A DNA stretch of 64,000 nt. Source: Fibrobacterota bacterium. GTDB taxonomy: Bacteria > Fibrobacterota > Fibrobacteria > UBA5070. The position numbers were made by a program, and so were the translations under genes. Under the pieces are notes generated by a model that worked only from the letters and a program-made list of their open reading frames with translations, was not told where the DNA came from and searched no databases. The DNA lies in assembly GCA_016715065.1 (NCBI GenBank), contig JADKBN010000004.1:315329-379328 (forward strand), in the 5' to 3' direction. The number at the start of each line of letters is the position of its first letter. Position 1 is the stretch's first letter. Shown here in pieces: positions 58,210 to 64,000 of this stretch.

Positions 58210-58560
58210 GGCTTAACGCTGGAGCCTTATTCGGCTGCGCCGAGCCTTTCCGGGGCGGCCCGGGTGCCGTATTCACGGTGCGGCCGCGCACCCCGTGACC
58301 GCGGGCCAAGGGGCTCCGGCGCCCCCTTTGGGGATCCGGCCGCCGGGGCGCTAACTGGAACGGCCATGCCAAACCAGCCAGGTGCGCCGGGTGGGATGAT
58401 CGTCCGTAGATGTGGCGAGATCATCAGGGACGCGATCGATATCGCCGGTTTCATTGGCCGTTCCATGAACCGCGCCCCCCGGACCCCCGTGCCAGCCTTG
58501 ATTGGTTGACGGAATTTGTCTGATTGTCGCTCTGTCCGCGGGCGCTTCGCTGCGCAGGGT
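58210..58560 (-). repeat. Composite hairpin-rich repeat, element I, main part
   Basis: Reverse orientation. It holds GGCTGCGCC and GGGGCGGCCCGGG hairpins, then CGGCCGCCGGGGCGCTAACTGGAACGG. The unit from TGGAACGGCCATGCC to GGCCGTTCCATG is at about 58353-58468 with the shared core ATCAGGGACGCGATCGATATCGCCG; GGACCCCCGTGCC follows. Sequence like that of elements A-F on the minus strand. The first 10 bases are the right target duplication of the IS. Confidence 0.82.
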
Positions 58561-58638
58561 TGGGGTGGTGGACGGATGGAAAAGCATTGAATATGGCTTG
58601 TAACTTTGGTATGAAAATCGGGCACCGGAGGACATCGC

Positions 58639-59075
58639 TTGGGAATCTTGACCTTCAGCATCAACGTCACTTTGGATGGATGCGTCGACCGCAAGCGGGG
58701 ATCGCTGATGACGAGACCCTGCGTTCTTCACACGCATCTTGGACGAGGCAGGGCGATATTGTGGGGCGCGTCACCTACGAGATGATGGAAGGCTACTGGC
58801 CTGCCGTTGCTCGCGGCGATGTCGAGGCGCCCATGGTGATTCGCGAGTGGGCGGTCAAGCTGGAGGCCAAGCCGAAGTATGTGGTGTCGTCGACGCGGAA
58901 GGACTTTCCGTGGAACAACAGCCACCACATGGCCGGCGACTTGCGCGCCGGGGTGGAGAAGCTCAAGGACGCGACGCCCGACGGCGTGCTCCTCGGTAGT
59001 TGCCTGCTCGCGACAGATCTTGACCGACTTGATCTGGTCGAATTTGTGCGTGCAATACATGTTCGCGAATGCTAA
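58639..59075 (+). pseudogene. Dihydrofolate reductase-family (RibD C-terminal-like) protein, frameshifted
   Basis: Pieces in several frames: ILTFSINVTLDGCVDRKRG near the start, GIADDETLR, then a clean stretch GRVTYEMMEGYWPAVARGDVEAP and AKPKYVVSSTRKDFPWNN, ending GVLLGSCLLATDLDRLDLV. This is the DHFR-like/RibD C-terminal family, often an NADPH-binding reductase of uncertain substrate. The 5' 100 nt need at least two indels. The start codon cannot be fixed; the 3' end is also unusual, lacking the last strands. Confidence 0.65.
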
Positions 59076-59269
59076 AGCGTATTCAAGGCAGCACCCATTT
59101 TTAGCAGCTGCCGGAAAGCGCGATCATAGGAATATACCACCGGCCCCGATGCGTAGACATTGACATAAAATGTCTGGGGCGGCGGGAAAGTACGCACCAG
59201 CCGGGAGCCTTCCGGCGCGCAAGTCGGGAAACAAAGCCATGTATTTTCCCCGATACCGGAGGATTCCCC

Positions 59270-59730
59270 ATGGCAACCACCAAAAAGCCCAAACCCAACG
59301 AGATTCCATCCGCCCTGGATGCCAACCAGGTCAACGTCGTCCTCGCCTCCCTGGAAGACGAAGCGTTGAGAGTCGATTGCCTGGTGATCCTGGACAGGAT
59401 GCGAGGCATCAGCGGTCATGAACCCAAGCTGTGGAATGTGGCGACCTTCGGGTTCGACACCTACCACTACAAGTACGAGAGCGGACGCGAGGGAGATTGC
59501 CATGTTCTCGGGTTCCATCCCCGAAAGGCTTAAAGATCACCTTCTACCTGATGGACGGCACGGCAAGGCATTCCGAGCTTCTCACCCAGCTCCGCAAACA
59601 CACCACCAGCAAGGCGTGCCTGTACATCAAGCGGTTGAGCGACATCCAGCTGCCCATCCTCGAGCGGATCCTGCAACAGTCCTACGACCACATCAAGTCC
59701 CGGGATGGCCAGATGCAGGCCTTGAGTAAA
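59270..59730 (+). pseudogene. DUF1801-domain protein, frameshifted
   Basis: ATG 59270 opens MATTKKPKPNEIPSALDANQ; EALRVDCLVILDRMRGISG and KLWNVATFGFDTYHYKYESG (a DUF1801 hallmark, YRYKY-like) follow. The frame stops at 59533; a shift near 59515 restores LKITFYLMDG, LTQLRKHTTSKACLYIKRL, DIQLPILERILQQS, which completes the domain. DUF1801 is an iron-sulphur-scaffold-like (YdhG/IscU-like) fold of unknown role. Confidence 0.72.
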
Positions 59731-59789
59731 CACAAAATTGGCGGAACGGCGGTGATTCCCTTGTCCGACGTCGACCGGCGCCGGACTTT

Positions 59790-60017
59790 GTCGTTCGGGT
59801 TCCATACCACGCTCCTCCACCAAGGGATGGTCGTGGTGGGATTGCGCTATTCGTTCGAGGCCAGTCCGCGCACCGACGAGGTCGGCGGGGATCTCCCTAC
59901 GGAGCCTCCACGATCGCAGGCAGCGACGGGAAACAGCAGCCCACGGAAATCGATCTCGGTGGGGCGCGGTACCTGGGAAAGCGTGTCGCCGAAATCGGCA
60001 AGAAATTGATGAGATAG
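59790..60017 (+). pseudogene. WrbA-type NAD(P)H:quinone oxidoreductase, C-terminal remnant
   Basis: LSFGFHTTLLHQGMVVVGL and, after one indel near 59890, SPYGASTIAGSDGK and DLGGARYLGKRVAEIGKKL ending at TAG 60017. This is the last third of WrbA (flavodoxin-like, FMN-binding quinone reductase). The first two thirds are missing and the sequence runs straight out of the DUF1801 region, so a deletion has joined the two. Confidence 0.62.
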
Positions 60018-60085
60018 CCAAAAGCGTCAAGTCCTTCCGACGACCCGAGGCGAAAGTCCCGGGTGGGGGCGGCAACACCGAATCA

Positions 60086-60845
60086 GTGAACACGCTGGAA
60101 AAAGCCAAGAGCCTCAAGGGCTACAAGCTGGTCGCCCTGGACGGGGAGATCGGTTCGGTCGCGGAGTTCTACTTCGACGACAGGAGCTGGACCGTGCGCT
60201 ACCTGGTGGCCGACACCGGCAACTGGCTGACCGAGAGGTTGGTCCTGATCTCGCCGCTGTCGGTGATCTCGATCGATCGCGAGGCAAGGACGATCTCCCT
60301 CGGCCAGACGCGGAAACAAATCGAGGACGGCCCCTCCCTGGAGGCGCACAAGACCGTCTCCCGCCAGTTCGAGGAATCCTACAACAGCCACTACGGCTGG
60401 CCTTCCTACTGGGACGGGACCTTCGCCTGGGGAACCTATCTGAAGGTCGCGCAAGCCCACAACCAGTTGGACTCGACCGCAAGGCGGAAACGGCCTGGGA
60501 GCACAGTCTTCTGGACACCAAGGAAGTCACCGGATACCAGCTGGAAGCCGAGGGATGGGGAGATCGGGCACGTCGAGGACTTCATCCTCGACGAGGCGTC
60601 GTGGACCATCCAATACCTGGTGGTCGACACCAGGAGCTGGTGGCCGGAAAGCGTCCTGGTTTCGCCGCGGTGGATCGGCCAGATCGACTGGGCGGACCAA
60701 AAGTGTCGGTCCCTAATGACACGGGAAGAGGTCACCAACTCCCCCGAATACACGGAGGCCTCCCTCCTTTCGCGAGACTACGGAAGAGAAACTGCACGGA
60801 CACTACAAGCGCGTCCACTACTGGGACAAGGACCTGGCCAGGTAA
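60086..60845 (+). pseudogene. PRC-barrel protein with two PRC domains, copy 1 (frameshifted)
   Basis: GTG 60086, MNTLEKAKSLKGYKLVALDG. First PRC-barrel domain (DGEIGSVAEFYFDDRSWTVR), a linker with Trp/Tyr (YGWPSYWDGTFAWGTY), then a second PRC domain reached after an indel (EVTGYQLEAEDGEIGHVEDF, WTIQYLVVDTRSWWPESV) and the ending HYKRVHYWDKDLAR with TAA at 60843-60845. The extra G in GAGGGATGGGGAG near 60555 is one clear indel. PRC-barrel proteins are often induced by stress and may bind RNA or membranes. First of three tandem copies. Confidence 0.75.
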
Positions 60846-60879
60846 GCACACGTTCTGAACCAAGGAATCGAGGAATCAC

Positions 60880-61632
60880 ATGTTGGAAAAAGCGGATGAC
60901 CTGAAGCGATACGAACTCCACGCCCTGGACGGGGAGATCGGCTCGGTCGAAGAGTTCTACTTCGACGACAAGCATTGGACCGTGCGCTACCTGGTTGCCG
61001 AAACCGGCAGCTGGCTCACGGGAAAGGACGTGTTGATCTCGCCCTTCGCCATCACCTCGGTGGATCGCGACAAGAAGATCATCCACGTCAACCTCACGAA
61101 AAAGCAGAACGAGGGCAGCCCCGATCAGGACAGCCACCGGCCGGTCTCCCGACCCTTCGAGGAGTCCCCAACGCCTACGGTTGGCCTTCCCTGTTGAGGC
61201 GGTCCCTACGCCTGGGGGAACTATCCCTTCGCGGGAACCGCGCTCGGGCACTGGGATCGCTCGCGGGCGAAGGCCGAAAGCGAAGATCGGAATCTGCGCA
61301 GCACCAAGGACGACGCAGGCCACAACGTCGAGGCCACGGACGGTGAGATCGGCCATGTGGAGGTTTTGTCATCGACTGCGATTCCTGGACCATCCGCTAC
61401 CTGGTGGTGGACACATCCAACTGGTGGGTGGGCAAGAAGGTCCTGATTTCCTCCCGCTGGATCGGAAAAGCATCGATTGGCTGGAGGAAAGATCGACATC
61501 GGCATGACGGGAAGCCATCCGCAATTCGCCCGACTTTCCGAGAAGGCCCTCCAGAACGCGATTGCCGAAGCCATCCTGCACAAGCACTACAACCGCCAGG
61601 ACGACTGGAGCAACGACTTTCTCGCGAAGTAG
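60880..61632 (+). pseudogene. PRC-barrel protein with two PRC domains, copy 2 (frameshifted)
   Basis: ATG 60880, MLEKADDLKRYELHALDGEI. First domain DGEIGSVEEFYFDDKHWTVR intact; frame lost near 61170 in YGWPS. Second domain DGEIGHVE...DCDSWTIRYLVVDTSNWWVGKK. End HYNRQDDWSNDFLAK with TAG 61630-61632. The protein is a clear duplicate of copy 1. Confidence 0.75.
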
Positions 61633-62433
61633 GGCTTTGGGGACGTCCTTCGCCGAAACGAGGTGTTTCCCAGTCGCGGGGCGTTGCCGATGACCGACAC
61701 GGAACTGAGGCTCATCGCCGCCCCTGCGATCACCGGCTCAACAGCAGTCGAAGAACGGATAGAGGACTCCGCCACCAACGGGGGATTCCCACAACGTTGC
61801 GCGAAGGCGAAACCAGATTCCGACGAATGTTGGAAAGAGTCGCTGTCGCAACTGTTTCAGCTTGCGGGCCTTTCCCTCGGGATCGGCATACGCTTCCACT
61901 CCGTCCAGTCCACGTTCTCGTCTCGTGGAAACTATCGGCGCCAGCCGAGCCATGCCACGAATTCCACCAGAGGCACAAAAAATGTCCTGCCTCCCGAGAC
62001 GCATGGCTGCTGGACATGGGCAAGAGGGCAAGGTTCGAGCAGGTGGGCGCAAGGTCGGGAGGTTGTAGGCTCTTAGGTCTGTTGAGATCACGAGCATCGG
62101 GTCAACCCATGAACATTCCCAACGACAAGGCGCAAGCCTCTGAAGGCGTTTCTCGGGTGGTCGGCCGCCGATCGCGGACAACGATCCCGGCTCTCTTTCT
62201 GACAAGCCTTGCGTCTTCGGTTTGATTCGATCCGGATTGCATTCCCGGAAGTGCTCGCTTCGCAGCGCGGATTCGCATCCCACGAAAAACCCGGCCTTCC
62301 GCAGGGTGGCTAATCGGGCTCACTCCCGCGAAGACCCCCCGGGGAGGCTCGATGAACATGGCCCTCGGCGCGCATGAACGCGACGAGCCAATGCCCTTAC
62401 GGACAAAAACGTACACATCAGAAACAGGTTCCG
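61633..62433. other. Gap between PRC-barrel copies 2 and 3
   Basis: About 800 nt without a gene I can support. A plus-strand frame from 61690 begins MTDTELRLIAAPAITGS but loses coherence after about 35 residues. Long minus-strand frames have no recognisable motif. It may hold the remains of another small gene with indels. Confidence 0.3.
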
Positions 62434-63182
62434 TGTTGGAAAAAAGCAGACCATCTGAAGCACTACCGGATCCCCGCCAACGACGAGGGAGATCGGATCG
62501 GTCGAGAGTTCTACTTCGACGACAAGCATTGGACCGTTCGCTACCTGGTGGTGGAGACCGGGAACTGGCTCGTGGGAAAGGATGTGCTGATCTCGCCCTA
62601 CGCGATCACTTCCGTGAACCGGGAAAGGAGCGATCAATGTGGATCTTTCCGAAGCTTAACAGATCAAGGACAGTCGGATCAGGACAGCCACAGACCGGTT
62701 TCCCGCCCGTTCGGTCGTACACGCATACAACAGCTGGCCTTCGTATTGGGGAGGTCCCTTGCGTAGGGCGACTATCCCCATGCCGGACCACGCCGCACTC
62801 GAAAACTGGGGTCTTTCCCGCGAACGCGCCCACAGCGAAGACCGCAACCTGCGCCGGGCCTGGACGGACTCCGGCTACGTCATCGAGGCCTTCGACGGGG
62901 AGGTCGGTCACGTGGCAGAATATGTCATCGACTGCGATTCGTGGACCATCCGCGCTACCTGGTAGTCGACACCACCAACTGGTGGCCGGGAAGAAGGTGC
63001 TGATCTCTTCCCAGTGGATCGTATCAGTTGGTTGGAAGGAAGGTCGTGGTGTCCAGACCCGGCAAGACATTCCCAACGGTCGGGTATTCAGAGACCGCCC
63101 TGCTGGAGGCGCGACTACGAGCCGCCCTGCACAGCACTACATACGCGATGGCTACTGGAGCAAAGCCACTACTGCGAAATAG
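62434..63182 (+). pseudogene. PRC-barrel protein with two PRC domains, copy 3 (heavily frameshifted)
   Basis: Begins near GTGTTGGAAAAAAGCAGACC (62434). FYFDDKHWTVRYLVVETGNW, then LVGKDVLISPYAITSVNRE, is clean for the first domain; the linker (SYNSWPSYWGGP-like) and the second domain (GEVGHVAEYVIDCDSWTIR, DTTNWWPG) need several shifts. It ends in GYWSKATTAK-like sequence with TAG at 63180-63182. Same layout as copies 1 and 2. Confidence 0.68.
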
Positions 63183-63318
63183 GCGGCCGGGGTGCGGCTC
63201 TGGGGAAAACCGCCGCATCACGACGTCCTTTCGCTTCCCGTACCCCGAAATACGAGCAGAGGAAGAGTCCCACGGCATCTCTGCGAAATACTCCCATTCA
63301 AACAAACTTAGGTCACGC

Positions 63319-63608
63319 GTGTCCAATCCGGAAGCCTACAAACAGAAGGTCGAAGCCGAACTGGAACTGATCCATGCCAAGACCTCGGAATTCAAGGCGC
63401 ATGCGAAGATCGCTGTCGCCACGACCACCCGCATCCAAGCCCAAAGGCACCATCCAGGACCTCGAGCAGAAAGATGGCCCAGACCAAGGCGCCTGGCCGA
63501 ATTGAACGCATCCAGCGACAACGCCTGGGAGACCATCAAGTCACGACGTGGAAAAGGCCAGGGGAGACTTGCGGACGGCTTACAGCGCGCCAAGGGGCGT
63601 TGAAGTAG
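63319..63608 (+). pseudogene. Small coiled-coil protein (frameshifted)
   Basis: GTG 63319, MSNPEAYKQKVEAELELIHA, then SEFKAHAKIAVA. One indel in the middle breaks the heptad pattern; LAELNASSDNAWETIKS follows in the first frame. The true end is probably AYSAAKGALK with TAG at 63606-63608, two indels away. Small charged helical proteins of this kind often sit beside stress genes such as PRC-barrel proteins. Function unknown. Confidence 0.6.
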
Positions 63609-63622
63609 CCCAGTCCGCCAAA

Positions 63623-63654
63623 GCCGCTCCTCCCCTCATTTTGGGGTTAGCGGC
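63623..63654 (+). terminator. Hairpin after the coiled-coil gene
   Basis: GCCGCT (63623-63628) pairs with AGCGGC (63649-63654) and CCCC with GGGG inside around TCATTTT. No T run follows. It may end the PRC-barrel transcript. The remaining 63655-64000 shows no gene I can support. Confidence 0.4.
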
Positions 63655-64000
63655 GGCATTCCTCCCATTTGAAGGCGTGTGCCCGCGCAACGGCCACCTG
63701 TTCAAAGTCTTGGGATGTGCTTGACCCCATTGGCCGGCGCGCCTGGTCTGGAATCCTTGCACCCACCGCTTCACCCTGGAGCCGGACCCGCATGAACGGT
63801 TGCGTGTACGAACCATCTCGTCTGATCCTTCGGCCCCTGCAAGTTTTCCGACTTCGCCCAGGTGGAGTAAGCTGACTCGCGAGGCGTTCTGGAATCTGTA
63901 CCGCTTTGGTGCGACGAACACCTGGTTCGACTCATGCAGGACCACGGGATTTCCTTCCCCAGGTTTCCTGTGTTGCGGAATTTGACAACGTGGTGATCGG

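Noticed and set aside
61663..62076. 137-residue plus-strand frame between PRC-barrel copies
   Set aside because: Only the first ~35 residues read like protein; the rest has no family pattern. Left as a gap.

Overview
The window looks like a high-GC (roughly 60%) chromosome segment from a member of Fibrobacterota. Two lineage markers support this: a FISUMP domain (TIGR02145, Fibrobacter succinogenes major paralogous domain) near 55 kb, and a TIGR02147/DUF4423 protein at 20.8-21.7 kb. Several secreted proteins end in Por/T9SS-like sorting domains. The flagellar genes flgH, flgI and flagellin point to a motile, non-rumen lineage. The species cannot be named from this sequence.

Layout. 0-9.7 kb: a large exported beta-sandwich protein translationally coupled to an RHS/YD-repeat giant with an AT-rich variable tip, a small membrane protein overlapping its stop (candidate immunity protein), then two lipoproteins. 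10.2-31.8 kb: an accessory zone in which small modules are separated by copies of one composite hairpin-rich repeat (called elements A-F here). The modules are acylphosphatase; four paralogous membrane-anchored proteins with an ExbD/TolR-like stretch plus an esterase; a lipoprotein with a TIGR02147 protein; a VapBC toxin-antitoxin pair; a DUF4143 ATPase; a TPR-like protein; a PL1 pectate lyase; and two tandem secreted paralogs. 32.2-49.6 kb: a core block free of that repeat, holding rpmB, mscS, rpmF-plsX-fabH-fabD-fabG-acpP-fabF-rnc, flgH-flgI-flagellin, and a chain of mostly 4-nt-overlapping genes (DUF3047 lipoprotein, queF, serC, zinc-ribbon membrane protein, two SGNH hydrolases and an MBOAT acyltransferase, probably a polysaccharide O-acetylation unit). 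49.8-64 kb: a second accessory zone with more repeat copies (G-I), a 667-aa membrane protein, a lipase-like hydrolase, a FISUMP protein, a ZntB/CorA-type transporter, an IS4-type insertion sequence, DHFR-like, DUF1801 and WrbA remnants, and three tandem PRC-barrel genes.

Two cautions. From about 54.2 to 63.6 kb almost every recognisable gene is broken by single-base indels. The IS there still has perfect ends and a perfect 10-bp target duplication, so consensus errors are a likelier cause than long decay. The repeat elements contain poly-G runs of 31 and 29 bases that look like sequencing or assembly artefacts inside strong hairpins.

The best candidates for something new are the dispersed hairpin-cascade element, which marks the edges of accessory modules, and the RHS tip with clan-CD-peptidase-like His and Cys motifs plus its overlapping membrane partner.
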